Assembly: GCA_038116945.1 (NCBI GenBank)
Contig: JAYOEY010000007.1
Span: forward strand, 62,001-126,000
Source of the DNA: JAYOEY01 sp038116945
GTDB taxonomy: Bacteria > Pseudomonadota > Alphaproteobacteria > MPNO01 > UBA2964
DNA length: 64,000 bases
Direction: 5' to 3'
Shown here: in pieces, positions 49,843-59,629 of the stretch
Layout of the letters: every line of letters starts with the position of its first letter
Position numbering within the stretch: the stretch's first letter is position 1
Notes under the pieces: model-generated
Seen by the model: only the letters and a program-made list of their open reading frames with translations
What the model was told of the DNA's origin: nothing
Databases searched by the model: none
Position numbers and translations under genes: made by a program

Positions 49843-50850
49843 TTATTCCTCGTAGAGAAGCTTACGAAGCTTCGCGTACGGCACGGTCAGCTTCTTGTCG
49901 GTTTTTGCGGCGTCCCAGGTCGCGCCGAACACGGTCTTGATGAAGGCCTTCTTGTTCGCCGGCGGGAGTTCGAGGCGCTCCAGCCCTTCCTTGAAGAGCT
50001 TTTCGTTGTCGACCTTGATGATCGCGCGCTGCGCGGGACCGCTTGCGTCCTCAAGCTTGCGCGAGGCGGCCTCGATATAGTCGCGCTCTTTCTTCGACAT
50101 CGCCTTGTACTTGTCGAGATTCATCACGAGCAGGGTGGAGGACCGCCAGAAGCCGTGGTCGACCTTGTATTTGATGAACTTCTGCCAGCCGTACTTGGTG
50201 ATCGCGCCTTCCGGCCATGCCAGCCCGGCGACCACGCCGCGTTCGAGCGCGGTGTAGACTTCGCGGGGCGAAATAACGATCGGCACCGCGTTCATCGCCT
50301 TGAGGAACGGCAGGTAGAGCGAGACGCCGCGCATCTTGATGCCTTTGAGCGTGATGCCCGTGTTCGGGTCCAGCTTGGGCTTGTCGACCAGATAGACGTG
50401 AAACGTCGTGCCGTTGGCATAGGGCCAGGCAAGCAGGCGCGCGTTGATACCTTTTGCCCACGCAGCCTGCAGCGCGTCATAGGTGCCGTTGGCGCGGAGC
50501 GTCTTGTGGTCCCGGTTCGAGATCGCGATATAGCGACCTTCCGTGACGTTGCCCGCATAGTAGGAGGACGGAGAGATCAGCAGGTCGATCAGGCCGCGCT
50601 TCACTGCGGAGCCGAGCTGCTTGCGCGGTGTTACTTCCGTGCCGCCGAGATATTTCAGCTTGAACGGCGCGCTCTTGTCCGCGTCGATGATTTTATGGAA
50701 ATGATCGAAATATACCTCGATCTGGTCGTGATTCCGGGCGAGCCCGCTGACGACCTTGTATTCGTTCGCCGCCTGCGCGGCGGGGACTCCCGCCAGCAAG
50801 GCTGCTGCGGCGACGCTGCCGAGCAGGGCGCCGGTTCTGATGCGTGGCAT
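49843..50850 (-). CDS. TRAP transporter substrate-binding protein (DctP type), locus C-2
   Basis: A 335-residue periplasmic receptor with a signal peptide ending GVPAAQA. It shares VVSGLARNHDQIEVYF, LKYLGGTEVTPRKQLGSAVKR and SPSSYYAGNVTEGRY with C-1, and the equivalent ligand region is KMRGVSLYLPFLKAMNAVP. GGAGG lies about 9 nt before the ATG. C-1 and C-2 are probably a tandem duplication; the terminator between them suggests separate transcripts. Confidence 0.88.
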   Translation of the reverse strand: MPRIRTGALLGSVAAAALLAGVPAAQAANEYKVVSGLARNHDQIEVYFDHFHKIIDADKSAPFKLKYLGGTEVTPRKQLGSAVKRGLIDLLISPSSYYAGNVTEGRYIAISNRDHKTLRANGTYDALQAAWAKGINARLLAWPYANGTTFHVYLVDKPKLDPNTGITLKGIKMRGVSLYLPFLKAMNAVPIVISPREVYTALERGVVAGLAWPEGAITKYGWQKFIKYKVDHGFWRSSTLLVMNLDKYKAMSKKERDYIEAASRKLEDASGPAQRAIIKVDNEKLFKEGLERLELPPANKKAFIKTVFGATWDAAKTDKKLTVPYAKLRKLLYEE

Positions 50851-51023
50851 GACGTGTTGCCTCCTGTAAATTTGTTAATTTGCGCGCTGCAGCCCGTTTG
50901 CCGGAGCAATCTGGCCGTTCTGCGCCCTCTATTGCTATCTGACCGGTCCTGATGCCGCCCAAACTGCGGCGATACAGTGCCATTACGAACCAGCCAACGC
51001 AACGTGTGTTCTATACGGGCGAA

Positions 51024-51884
51024 TTAAGGCGTTTTTGCGTCCCGTTCCTCGAATCGCCGGATTGTGCTGTTGCCCATTTCGCGGACCTTGCCGCGATATA
51101 GCGCCACTGCGCGCTCGTACCGTTCGACGGTTTCGCCGTCGTCTTCGGAGACGGGCGGTTCTTCCCGGTCGAAATTCCCGTACCGGTCCTCGCCGCGGAC
51201 CAGAAGGGCGCTGGTGCGCACGTCGCCGGCCTGTTTCAGGTGCGGCGGATGGTAGATCAGCGTCATGCCCATCCGCATGCTGTCGGTCTGGTTGGGCAGG
51301 GATCCGTGGATCAGGAAAGCATGATGAATAGAAGCCTCTCCGGGCTGCAGTTCGATCGCCACCGGATCGACCCTGGAGGGGTTGAAATCGACGGTCTGGC
51401 CGCTGGTCAGCATGTTTGCGTCGTTGACGTCGTTGCCGGCGAGCGGCAACTGGCCGAGCGCATGGGTGCCGGGCAGGAACTGCATGCACCCGTTCTCGAC
51501 ATTGGCGGGCGTCAGGGCGATCCACACCGACAGAACTTCGCACGGGTAATGGCCGAAATAGGTGTTGTCCTGATGCCAGCTTACGTAATGCCCGCCGCCG
51601 CCCCGCTTCGCCCAGATCGAATTGTGATAGAGCATGATATCGGGGCCGATCAGGTCCTCAACCGCATCCAGAATATTGGGGTGGGTCGCCAGCTCGTGCA
51701 CCCATGGAAAGCGGAGATAGAACTTGGTCTCGCCGCCCCTGGCCTTGAGCTTTCCAGCCGCTTCGTTCTCGAGAATCCGGTTGCCGAATGTCCGGGCATC
51801 CTCTTCCGGCATGATTCGGACCGGGAAGACGAAACCGTCGCGGTCGTAGGCCGCGATCTGTTCGTCGCTCAGGCGTTTCGACAT
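51024..51884 (-). CDS. PhyH-family 2-oxoglutarate dioxygenase
   Basis: A 286-residue phytanoyl-CoA dioxygenase-type enzyme. The iron ligands are H and D in WHQDNTYFGHYP and the distal H in HHAFLIHGSLPNQTD; the following RMGMTLIYHPP has an arginine for 2-oxoglutarate. Upstream, YDRDGFVFPVRIMPEEDAR is the usual N-terminus. Family substrates range from acyl chains to halogenated or phosphonate compounds; none can be assigned. It lies between TRAP receptors and permease genes. Confidence 0.87.
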   Translation of the reverse strand: MSKRLSDEQIAAYDRDGFVFPVRIMPEEDARTFGNRILENEAAGKLKARGGETKFYLRFPWVHELATHPNILDAVEDLIGPDIMLYHNSIWAKRGGGGHYVSWHQDNTYFGHYPCEVLSVWIALTPANVENGCMQFLPGTHALGQLPLAGNDVNDANMLTSGQTVDFNPSRVDPVAIELQPGEASIHHAFLIHGSLPNQTDSMRMGMTLIYHPPHLKQAGDVRTSALLVRGEDRYGNFDREEPPVSEDDGETVERYERAVALYRGKVREMGNSTIRRFEERDAKTP

Positions 51885-52174
51885 TGCAGTCCTCTTCAGT
51901 AGCGGCGGTCAGGCGTCCGCGACTTTAACGCCCGGGCGCGCGGTGCGACAAGGATTCTCCTGAGGGGCGGACTATGACGCGGCGGGTGAATATGATAAGC
52001 AGGTAACCTGCGAGACCGGGAAAGGTCCGCAGAAACAAGAATCCGACAGGCCGTGTCGCGGCCGGTCGGACAGAGCGACAGGGCAGTTTGCATAAAGGCT
52101 GACATCGTCATGTATACCGAAAACCGATTTGCGGCGCGTTCGCGACGTAGTCGCGCGACGGCGGAGTAGTCGTC

Positions 52175-52687
52175 ATGGGTGCGATCGTAAGAATTTATAA
52201 TTTTATTCTGCACGGGCTGGCGTTTCTGTCCGGCTGTATCATCTTCACCGGGTTTCTGATGATCGTCATCGACGTGTCGATGCGCATCCTCGGATTTTCC
52301 CCGCCCGCCTTTACCATCGCCGTAGTGGAATACTTCCTGCTCTATTTCACGATGTTCGCGGCGCCGTGGCTGGTGCGCATCAAGGGGCATGTCTTCATTG
52401 ACGCGGTGACGCAGTTTTTTCCGCCCGCGGTCAAGAAGGTCGTTGCCAAGATCGTCTACGCCCTCTGCATCACGTCCGCTTCGATTTTCTGTTACTTCTC
52501 CTTCGGTCTGCTGGTCGAGGCCTGGGTGGACGGAACGCTGGACGTGCGCGGCATCGACATGCCGCAATGGTCGCTGTTCTTCCCGATCCCGATCTGTTTC
52601 TCGATGGTCGCCATTGAATTCTGCCGGTTCCTGATCGGCATCGACGACATGTATGGCGATCGCACCGAAGTCAGGGAGGCGATGTAG
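52175..52687 (+). CDS. TRAP transporter small permease (DctQ), locus C
   Basis: A 170-residue small permease with four hydrophobic segments; VVEYFLLYFTMFAAPWLVRIKGHVFIDAV and LDVRGIDMPQWSLFFPIP are typical. GGAG lies about 9 nt before the ATG. It is divergent from PhyH across a 290-nt gap without a gene; the large permease gene begins 2 nt after its stop. Confidence 0.88.
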   Translation: MGAIVRIYNFILHGLAFLSGCIIFTGFLMIVIDVSMRILGFSPPAFTIAVVEYFLLYFTMFAAPWLVRIKGHVFIDAVTQFFPPAVKKVVAKIVYALCITSASIFCYFSFGLLVEAWVDGTLDVRGIDMPQWSLFFPIPICFSMVAIEFCRFLIGIDDMYGDRTEVREAM

Positions 52688-52689
52688 TC

Positions 52690-53997
52690 ATGGAATGGTA
52701 CTGGGCGCTTGCCACCCTGATCGGGATGGTCATCTTCTTCATGGCGATGGGGGTTCCCGTCGCGCTGACCTTTATCACCACCAACATCATCGGCGTGATG
52801 ATCTTCATGGGAGCGGTCGGTCTGCCGCAGATCGTCGATAACGCGACCGCGCTGATCACCACCTTCACCCTCGGGCCGGTGCCCATGTTCATCATGATGG
52901 GCGCGCTGTTCTTCCATACCGGTCTCGCGATCCGGGTGTTCGACGGGCTCGATGTGCTGTTCGGCCGTCTGCCGGGACGGCTCTGCTACCTGACGGTCGC
53001 GGGCGGGGCCATGTTCTCGACGCTGACCGGGTCGTCGATGGCCAACACGGCCATGCTGGGCTCTCTCATGGTGCCCGAAATGCAGCGCCGCGGTTACAAC
53101 CAGCGCATGTCGATGGGGCCGATTCTGGGCACCGGCGGTCTGGCGATGATCATCCCGCCGTCGGCTCTCGGCGTCCTGCTGGCGTCGGTCGCCAATATCG
53201 ATGTCGGCAAGCTGCTGATTGCGGGCTTCCTGCCGGGGTTCGTGCTGGCCGGCCTGTATGCCGCGCTGATCGCGCTGCAGATCATGATGAACAAGAACGC
53301 GGCCCCCGCCTACGATGTTCCCAGGGCGAACATGGCGACCCGCATTAAGCTGATCTGCACCAACATCCTGCCGATGGGCTTCGTGGTCTTCATGGTGGTC
53401 GGGTTCATCATCTTCGGCTGGGCGACGCCCACCGAGGCGGCGGCGTTCGGCGTCGCCGGGGTGATTATCCTGGCCGGGGCGTTCCGCGTGCTTACCTTTG
53501 CGTCGATCCGGACCTCGGTCGAGGCCACGGTCAAGGTCGGTGCGATGGTGTTCTTCATCATCATGAGCTCGACCGTTTTCAGTCAGCTTCTGGCCTACTC
53601 CGGGGCCAGCGCCGGGCTGCTGAAATGGGCGACCGGGTTCGAGGTTTCCAAATACGCGGTCCTCGCCGTGATGTTCGTAATCCTGATCGCGCTCGGCATG
53701 TTCATGGATGCGACCTCGATGATGCTGATCACCGTGCCGATCTTCTTTCCGCTGGCACAGTCGCTCGGCTTCGATCTGATCTGGTTCGGCCTGTTCGTCC
53801 TGATGACGTTCGAGATGGCGGGGACGACGCCGCCATTCGGATTGTTGCTATACGTCATGCTGGGGGTGGCGCCAAAGGGCACCAAGCTGTTCACGGTGGC
53901 GTCGGCGGCGTTTCCGTTCCTGGTCTGCGACGCGATTCTCATCCTGCTGATGATCGCCTTCCCGGGGCTTGTGCTGTATCTGCCAAGCCTGATGTAG
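52690..53997 (+). CDS. TRAP transporter large permease (DctM), locus C
   Basis: A 435-residue DctM permease: FIMMGALFFHTGLAIRVF, TLTGSSMANTAMLGSLMVPEM and TFEMAGTTPPFGLLLY. More distant from the locus A and B copies than they are from each other, parallel to the split in their receptors. Followed by a strong terminator. Confidence 0.92.
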   Translation: MEWYWALATLIGMVIFFMAMGVPVALTFITTNIIGVMIFMGAVGLPQIVDNATALITTFTLGPVPMFIMMGALFFHTGLAIRVFDGLDVLFGRLPGRLCYLTVAGGAMFSTLTGSSMANTAMLGSLMVPEMQRRGYNQRMSMGPILGTGGLAMIIPPSALGVLLASVANIDVGKLLIAGFLPGFVLAGLYAALIALQIMMNKNAAPAYDVPRANMATRIKLICTNILPMGFVVFMVVGFIIFGWATPTEAAAFGVAGVIILAGAFRVLTFASIRTSVEATVKVGAMVFFIIMSSTVFSQLLAYSGASAGLLKWATGFEVSKYAVLAVMFVILIALGMFMDATSMMLITVPIFFPLAQSLGFDLIWFGLFVLMTFEMAGTTPPFGLLLYVMLGVAPKGTKLFTVASAAFPFLVCDAILILLMIAFPGLVLYLPSLM

Positions 53998-54016
53998 AGG
54001 GAGTGGCGGAATCCGT

Positions 54017-54046
54017 AAAAAGGGCAGGCGAAAGCCTGCCCTTTTT
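54017..54046 (+). terminator. Rho-independent terminator after TRAP locus C
   Basis: GGGCAGGC and GCCTGCCC (54022-54029, 54034-54041) close a GAAA tetraloop and are followed by TTTTT; a run of A precedes. It lies 19 nt after the permease stop. Confidence 0.88.
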
Positions 54047-54104
54047 GCATCCGGCAGTCGCGTTCGGGGCCAGACAGGCGGTCATTAGTGCGCTAAACTG
54101 AGCC

Positions 54105-54752
54105 ATGCCCGAAACTGCGGTCCATAATTTTTTCCCGACGCCGGTCTGGGTGGTCGATTTCGAAGAGGAAATCCATCGGCCGCTCAACGAAACGCTCATC
54201 GCGACCCTGAACCACATGATGGGGGAGCGACCCGATGTGCCGCCTGGCTCCACGCTTCAGACCGACACGAACCTTCACGAATTCGAGGAATTCGCCGATC
54301 TGTTCGCGCTTGTCGGCGAAAGCGTCGAAGGCGTGTTGAAATTTCTCAAGCTGAGAACGACCGAATTCCTGTTCACCGGCAGCTGGGTGAACGTCAACCC
54401 GACCGGCGGCGTGAATACGCCGCACACGCATCCCAACAACTATCTGTCGGGCGTCTACTACGTCCAGGTTTCCGACAACGAAGACAGCATATTCTTCGGC
54501 GACCCGCGACCGCAGGCCACTGTCGTGTCGCCGCCGGTTTCCGAGGAAAACATCTACACCGGAAACGAGGTGGTGGTGGATGCGCGGGAAGGCCGCCTTG
54601 TGATGTTTCCCGCCTGGCTGAGCCACGGGGTGCCGGCAAACCGGTCGGCGCGCGATCGCATCAGCGTCGCTTTCAACGTCATGTTTCCGGACTACACCGA
54701 ATCGATGAGCGCGCCGAAATGGCAGCCGACGGTGCGCCTCAGGCGGAAATGA
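54105..54752 (+). CDS. Putative 2OG-Fe(II) oxygenase (TIGR02466 type)
   Basis: A 215-residue protein of the cupin-like 2-oxoglutarate oxygenase family. The core is NTPHTHPNNYLSGVYYVQ, with iron-binding histidine, and GRLVMFPAWLSHGVPAN with the distal histidine; NRSARDRISVAFN carries the arginine. The family is found in bacteria and cyanophages and is of unknown substrate. It converges with the membrane-protein operon after 23 nt. Confidence 0.82.
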   Translation: MPETAVHNFFPTPVWVVDFEEEIHRPLNETLIATLNHMMGERPDVPPGSTLQTDTNLHEFEEFADLFALVGESVEGVLKFLKLRTTEFLFTGSWVNVNPTGGVNTPHTHPNNYLSGVYYVQVSDNEDSIFFGDPRPQATVVSPPVSEENIYTGNEVVVDAREGRLVMFPAWLSHGVPANRSARDRISVAFNVMFPDYTESMSAPKWQPTVRLRRK

Positions 54753-54775
54753 CCTCCGCCTGACAGGACGCCGCG

Positions 54776-56842
54776 TTAGCGCCCTTCCGACCGCCAGGCT
54801 AGAAGCAGCGTTCCCAGCGCCAGCAGCAGGACGACAAGGGCGGGCAGCAGCGGGACCTCGCGGACGTTCCGAATGGCGAAGTTGCGATTGTCGACGACGC
54901 CGAACCAGCCAGCGCCCGCCGTCAGCCGGTCGGCGCGCACGCGCCTGAGTTCGGGAGCGCTGTCGGTCAGCCAGTGAATGCCGCCCCCGGTCTTCTGCGA
55001 GAGCGCCGCGAACCGGCTGCCGGTGGTTCGCATGTCGGAAAATTCGAGCGGGTTGATATTGCCCACGGCCGCCAGCGTCCGGTGCTTGCCGTCGCGGATA
55101 CGGTAGATCCCCGTTTCGCCAACCCGCACCAGCGCGCGGGCGCGGCCGCCAATGCCCTGTTCCAGCGTGATCGACTGCGTTCCGCCCGATGGCAGGGTCA
55201 GCTCTACCGGTGTCGTGTCCGGCTCGACGCTGCGCCGCGTGATGGCGAGCTGCGAGCCCTGCATCCCGGCGGTCAGGCTGTTCTCCTCGAGTTCCGGTTC
55301 CTTCATCAGCCAGTGCGCGATGCGGCGCAGAAGCTCGGCATGCGGCCCGCCCCCGTTATAGCCGCGCGCCCAGAGCCAGATATGGTCGCTCGCGAGCTGT
55401 GCGACCCGGCCTTTCTGCACCCGATCCACCATCAGGACGGGTTTGTCGCCGCTGCCGCTCATCAGGGCCAGCCCGTTCCGGGGGCGGACCTCGATCTGGC
55501 GGAACCAGCGGCCCCAGCGCGGCAGTTCCTCCCCGAGACCAGCGCCCGGCAGGTCGGCGGTGATGGTGTGGCGCGCGCCCTTGTCTGTCAGCCGGGGCCG
55601 CATGGCGCCGGTCATCACGACGCCGGTCGGCTCGCCCGGCAGAATGCGCCCGAGCGGCGTCTGGAAAAGCGTGTCGACGCCGGAAAATTCCGGTCCGGAG
55701 GCCTCGAGAACCGCCCCGCCTCCCTCTACATAGCGCGCGATATTGTCGAGATAGATCGACGGCAGTACGCCGCGACGGCGGTAGCGGTCGAAGATGATAA
55801 GGTCGAAATCGTTGATCTTGATTTCGAACAGCTCGCGGATCGGGAACGCGATCAGCGAAAGCTCGCGCACCGGCGTCATGTCCTGTTTCTCGGGCGGTCG
55901 CAGGATCGTGAAGTGAACCAGGTCGACCGAAGGGTCCGCCTTCAGCAGGTTGCGCCAGGTGCGCTCGCCCGGATGCGGTTCCCCTGACACCAGAAGAACG
56001 CGCAGCCGCTCCCGGACGCCGTTGATGGAAATCACCGTCCGGTTATTGACCGGCGTAAGCTCCCCGGGCAGGGCGGCGACCTCCATCTGCAGGATATTCG
56101 CGCCCGCTTGATCCAGCGGGAGCTTGATCGGGTGGTTCTTGCCGACAGGAATCCGGATCTTGCGCGGTGTCCCAACATCCTGGACAAGGTTGAGGTTGAC
56201 CTGGCCGCCGGCGCCGCTCGTGTCTTCAATTCGGACGGTGACGGTCACCTCCTTGCCGACGATGCCGTATCTGGGCGCGTTCTCGACGACGATCCGGCGG
56301 TCGAACTCGTTCTTTTTGCCGGTCAGCAGCACATGAACGGGTCCGCCGAACGGCAGGGCGCCACCGGCGGCGGGAACGTCATGCACCTGCCCGTCGGTAA
56401 TGACGATGGTCCCGGCCATCCGGGATTGCGGAATGTCGGCGATTCCCCTGCCGAGCGCCCGGAACAGGCGCGTGCCGTCGACCGGGCCGGCCGCATCGTC
56501 CGGACGTCCCGCCCGGATGACCCTGAGTTCGACATTGCTGAGCCGCCCGGCGGCCGCAGTAACGTGAGCGAGCGCCCTCTCGGTCGCTTCTTCCCTGCCG
56601 GCGATTTTCTGGCTGGCCGATTCGTCGACCAGGACCGCGAGGACGTCGCTCCTTGCCTCGCGGTCCTCTTCCACGGCGACAGGGTTTGCGATCGCCATGA
56701 CGAGGCCCGCGATCGCCAGCAGCCGCCACCCCATGCCGCGCGCGCGACGCACGAATCCGAACAGAAGCAGCGCCGTGGCGATCGCCGCCAGAACGGCGAT
56801 CCAGCTCCAGGGGAACAGGGGGGAAAACTGGATTGTCAGCAT
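54776..56842 (-). CDS. Membrane protein with glutamine-amidotransferase-like fold (COG5426 type)
   Basis: A 688-residue protein with two N-terminal membrane helices (SWIAVLAAIATALLLFGF, AIAGLVMAIANP), a vWA-like part (VLAVLVDESASQKIAGRE, TIVITDGQVHDVP), a beta-rich middle, and a type-1-GATase-like region (LRVLLVSGEPHPGERTWRN, DLIIFDRYRRRG) without a visible catalytic cysteine, then a C-terminal helix (LLPALVVLLLALGTLLLAW). Last gene of the moxR operon; the Bat-like cluster is linked to cell-envelope stress. Function unknown. Confidence 0.72.
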   Translation of the reverse strand: MLTIQFSPLFPWSWIAVLAAIATALLLFGFVRRARGMGWRLLAIAGLVMAIANPVAVEEDREARSDVLAVLVDESASQKIAGREEATERALAHVTAAAGRLSNVELRVIRAGRPDDAAGPVDGTRLFRALGRGIADIPQSRMAGTIVITDGQVHDVPAAGGALPFGGPVHVLLTGKKNEFDRRIVVENAPRYGIVGKEVTVTVRIEDTSGAGGQVNLNLVQDVGTPRKIRIPVGKNHPIKLPLDQAGANILQMEVAALPGELTPVNNRTVISINGVRERLRVLLVSGEPHPGERTWRNLLKADPSVDLVHFTILRPPEKQDMTPVRELSLIAFPIRELFEIKINDFDLIIFDRYRRRGVLPSIYLDNIARYVEGGGAVLEASGPEFSGVDTLFQTPLGRILPGEPTGVVMTGAMRPRLTDKGARHTITADLPGAGLGEELPRWGRWFRQIEVRPRNGLALMSGSGDKPVLMVDRVQKGRVAQLASDHIWLWARGYNGGGPHAELLRRIAHWLMKEPELEENSLTAGMQGSQLAITRRSVEPDTTPVELTLPSGGTQSITLEQGIGGRARALVRVGETGIYRIRDGKHRTLAAVGNINPLEFSDMRTTGSRFAALSQKTGGGIHWLTDSAPELRRVRADRLTAGAGWFGVVDNRNFAIRNVREVPLLPALVVLLLALGTLLLAWRSEGR

Positions 56843-56858
56843 TCGACGTCCCGTACGG

Positions 56859-59618
56859 TCATTGTCCCAGCCTGTCGATGATGGCGGGCACGTGTACCTG
56901 GTCCGTCTTGTAGTTGCCCGTCAGCGCGTACATGACCCAGTTGACGCCGAAGCGATAGGCGAGTTCCCGCTGCCGCTCGTTGCCCGACGAAACGGGAAAC
57001 ATCGACATTCCCTGCGCGTCGACCGCCCAGGCCGCCGCCCAGTCGTGACTGCCGATGACCACGGACGAAACGCCGTCATTGTGCCTTCCGCCGCGCCGTT
57101 CGACCCACACGGTCCCGTCGGTCCATCGTCCCGGGTGGCTCTTGAGCAGGTAGAAAGCCTTGTTGATGACGTGGTCCTTGGGAACCGGGATGAGAGCGGG
57201 GATGTCCAGCGAGCTGAGCATGTCGCGCAGCTTGGCGGATTCCGGCCCGCCCACGCCGAACGGGTCGAAATTCAGCTGCGACTGTTCGCGCGTATCGAAC
57301 AGCACGGTGCCGCCCCCTCTCAGATAGGCGTTCAGCTTTTCCACCGCCCGGTCGGACATCGGGCGCTGGCGAACCGAAACCGGCCAGTACAGAACCGGAA
57401 AAAGCGACAGCTCGTCGCGTTCGATGTCGACTCCGATCGGATCGCCCGGTTCGACCGCCGTCCTTTGGCGAAGCATCGTCGAAAGGCCCTTCAGGCCGGC
57501 GCGGCTGATGGAATCGAGCGAGGCGTCGCCGGTGACGATATAGGCCAGGTGCGTGTTCAGCGTGGCCTTGATCGCGAACGTTTCCTCCGCGTCTTTCGGA
57601 GGCGATGCGCGGACGGTCTGCGCCGATGCGCCATCGGGCGCCGCTGCCCCTGCCACGGCCACCATCACAAGGATCGCCGCCGCCGATGCGGCGCGGCGCG
57701 GTCCAAGTCCGCGCAGCGCATAGCTGATCGCCAGGTCGGCCAGCAACAGCAGCAGGCCGGCCAGCAACAGCCATGGCTTGGCGTCGAATGCGGGTTCGAA
57801 CGAGTAATCGGTCAACGTCACGCCGCTTGGCGGTTCGCCGAGCGGCGCCAGAGATTCTACCCCCGCGGCTATGTTGAGCGCGCGCCGCGCGTCGCCCTTC
57901 CCGTAATAGCCCGGCGGTGTCCTCGGTTCCGGTTTGGCGGTCAGGAAACTCTTTCCGGGGATGGCGATCGCGCTGGCGAGCGCAGGTCCGAGCACGCCGA
58001 ATCCGTCGAGCGTCTGCAAGGGCGGATAGACAGCCTGCCCGTCGTCTCCCGCGACGCCCTGTCCGAGATTTGCGATGCGCTGGAGCATTTCGACAAACAG
58101 GCCCGAAAGGGGGAGGTTGGACCATTCCGTATTCGCGGTCGTGTGAACCAGAATCAGCCAGCCGTTGCCGCGCCGGTCGGCCGTGACCAGAGGAGTCCCG
58201 TCGCTGAGGCGAAGCCAGGTCCGGGTCTGCAGCTCGAGGCTCGGTTCGGCCAGCACCTGGCGCTGAATCCTGATATCCGGCGGTATGACGAGTCCCGCGA
58301 ACGGCGTCGTTTCCTCGAACGGCATCAGGCGCGCCGGCTTGGCCCACGACATTGCGCCGCCCAGCGCGCGGCCGCCGCCCCGCAGCCTGACCGGGATCAG
58401 AGGGTCGGTGCCCTGCGCCATGCGCGGGCCCGCGAAACGCAGCAGTACGCCGCCGCTTTCGATCCATCGTCCCAGCCGGTCGACCTCGGATGGCGCGAGC
58501 TTGCCGATATCGGCAAGGACCACGACCGACAGTTTTTCCTCGATCAGCTCGTTGACCCTGGCCGTGCGCACGTCGCTGAACGGTTCGAGCGCGCGCGTCA
58601 GATAGTAATCTTCGCTCAGAAGCGGCTGGGACCCTTCCGACATGCCTCCCGACGCGACGCCCACCGGCCGCCGCCGCCAGCGATCGTCCATCAGGAAAAC
58701 CCCGCCCGCGCCGCTTTCGCCTTCGATTTCGACGCGCGCGATGCGATTGCGGAGATTGGGCGGCAGCTTGAACCCGATCTCCGTTTTGGCTTCGCCGTCG
58801 GCAAAGACCGAACTCTGCTGTCCGATCAGCCGTCCGTCGTCGTCGATCAGCCGCACGCCGACCGTTGCTTCTCCCCTTCCGTCGGCGCGCAGCACCGGCG
58901 CCGCCAGCCCGTCCTGCGTCGAACGGGGCGTCGCCGCCAGGCGCGCCAGCGAGCCCGCCTTGTCGCGATATACCTTGAGAGACCCCAGCTGCTGCAGCCG
59001 TTCCATCAGCTTCGTGTCGTCAGGGCCCGAGAATCCGTTCGACAGCCAGACGACGGGGGCGGATCCCGAAACGGAAAGTCCTCGAAGAGCGTCTAAAGCG
59101 TCGCCGCGGCTGACGGGCCAGGGCTTTGGTCGCATGCCGCGCACCCGCTGGCGCGCCGCCGCGGGTCGCATGAGCTCGCTGACCTGCAGAGGATCGGTCG
59201 GATTGGCCTTTGCCGTCGACAGTATCCGGATCGCGCGACTCTCGCGCTCGGCCTGGTCGATCAGCGCCTCCATCGCCTCCACGCGTTTGCGCCAGCCCGG
59301 CCCCGCCGCCCAGCCGTCATCGACGACGAGCAGCAGCGGACCGCTGCCGCGCAGCTTTTCCCCCGGATTCCAGAGCGGATGGGCCAGCGCGAGTATGATC
59401 AGCGCGGCGATCAGCATCCGGAACAGGATCAGCCAGAGAGGGGTCCGCGCGGGCGTCTCTTCCTGCGGCTGAAGCGCGAGGAGGAACCTGAGAGGCGGAA
59501 AATCGCGAATCTGCGGCGACGGCGGCGTAATCCGCAGCAGCCACCATAGAATCGGCAGGGCCGCCAGCGCTGTCAGGATCCATGGGGCGGTAAATATGAG
59601 GGGGCCGAGATCCAGCAT
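56859..59618 (-). CDS. DUF4159-domain protein with BatA-type N-terminus
   Basis: A 919-residue membrane protein. The first 90 residues are an aerotolerance-regulator (BatA) N-terminal part with two helices (LTALAALPILWWLLRI, MLIAALIILALAHPLW). A vWA-like part follows (LLLVVDDGWAAGPGWR), then a long middle region, a membrane segment near residue 625 (LLLAGLLLLLADLAISYAL), and a DUF4159 domain at the C-terminus (ELSLFPVLYWPVSVRQRPM, GGGTVLFDTREQ). Second-last gene of the moxR operon, 11 nt after the DUF58 gene. Confidence 0.82.
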   Translation of the reverse strand: MLDLGPLIFTAPWILTALAALPILWWLLRITPPSPQIRDFPPLRFLLALQPQEETPARTPLWLILFRMLIAALIILALAHPLWNPGEKLRGSGPLLLVVDDGWAAGPGWRKRVEAMEALIDQAERESRAIRILSTAKANPTDPLQVSELMRPAAARQRVRGMRPKPWPVSRGDALDALRGLSVSGSAPVVWLSNGFSGPDDTKLMERLQQLGSLKVYRDKAGSLARLAATPRSTQDGLAAPVLRADGRGEATVGVRLIDDDGRLIGQQSSVFADGEAKTEIGFKLPPNLRNRIARVEIEGESGAGGVFLMDDRWRRRPVGVASGGMSEGSQPLLSEDYYLTRALEPFSDVRTARVNELIEEKLSVVVLADIGKLAPSEVDRLGRWIESGGVLLRFAGPRMAQGTDPLIPVRLRGGGRALGGAMSWAKPARLMPFEETTPFAGLVIPPDIRIQRQVLAEPSLELQTRTWLRLSDGTPLVTADRRGNGWLILVHTTANTEWSNLPLSGLFVEMLQRIANLGQGVAGDDGQAVYPPLQTLDGFGVLGPALASAIAIPGKSFLTAKPEPRTPPGYYGKGDARRALNIAAGVESLAPLGEPPSGVTLTDYSFEPAFDAKPWLLLAGLLLLLADLAISYALRGLGPRRAASAAAILVMVAVAGAAAPDGASAQTVRASPPKDAEETFAIKATLNTHLAYIVTGDASLDSISRAGLKGLSTMLRQRTAVEPGDPIGVDIERDELSLFPVLYWPVSVRQRPMSDRAVEKLNAYLRGGGTVLFDTREQSQLNFDPFGVGGPESAKLRDMLSSLDIPALIPVPKDHVINKAFYLLKSHPGRWTDGTVWVERRGGRHNDGVSSVVIGSHDWAAAWAVDAQGMSMFPVSSGNERQRELAYRFGVNWVMYALTGNYKTDQVHVPAIIDRLGQ

Positions 59619-59629
59619 GCTCGCCGTTC

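Noticed and set aside
47835..49940. Plus-strand frame crossing livF and the receptor C-1 gene
   Set aside because: It crosses a strong terminator and two genes in other frames or strands; no domain.
56697..59096. Long plus-strand open frame opposite the DUF4159 gene
   Set aside because: Low-complexity, arginine-rich translation with no domain; the minus-strand genes are clearly real.
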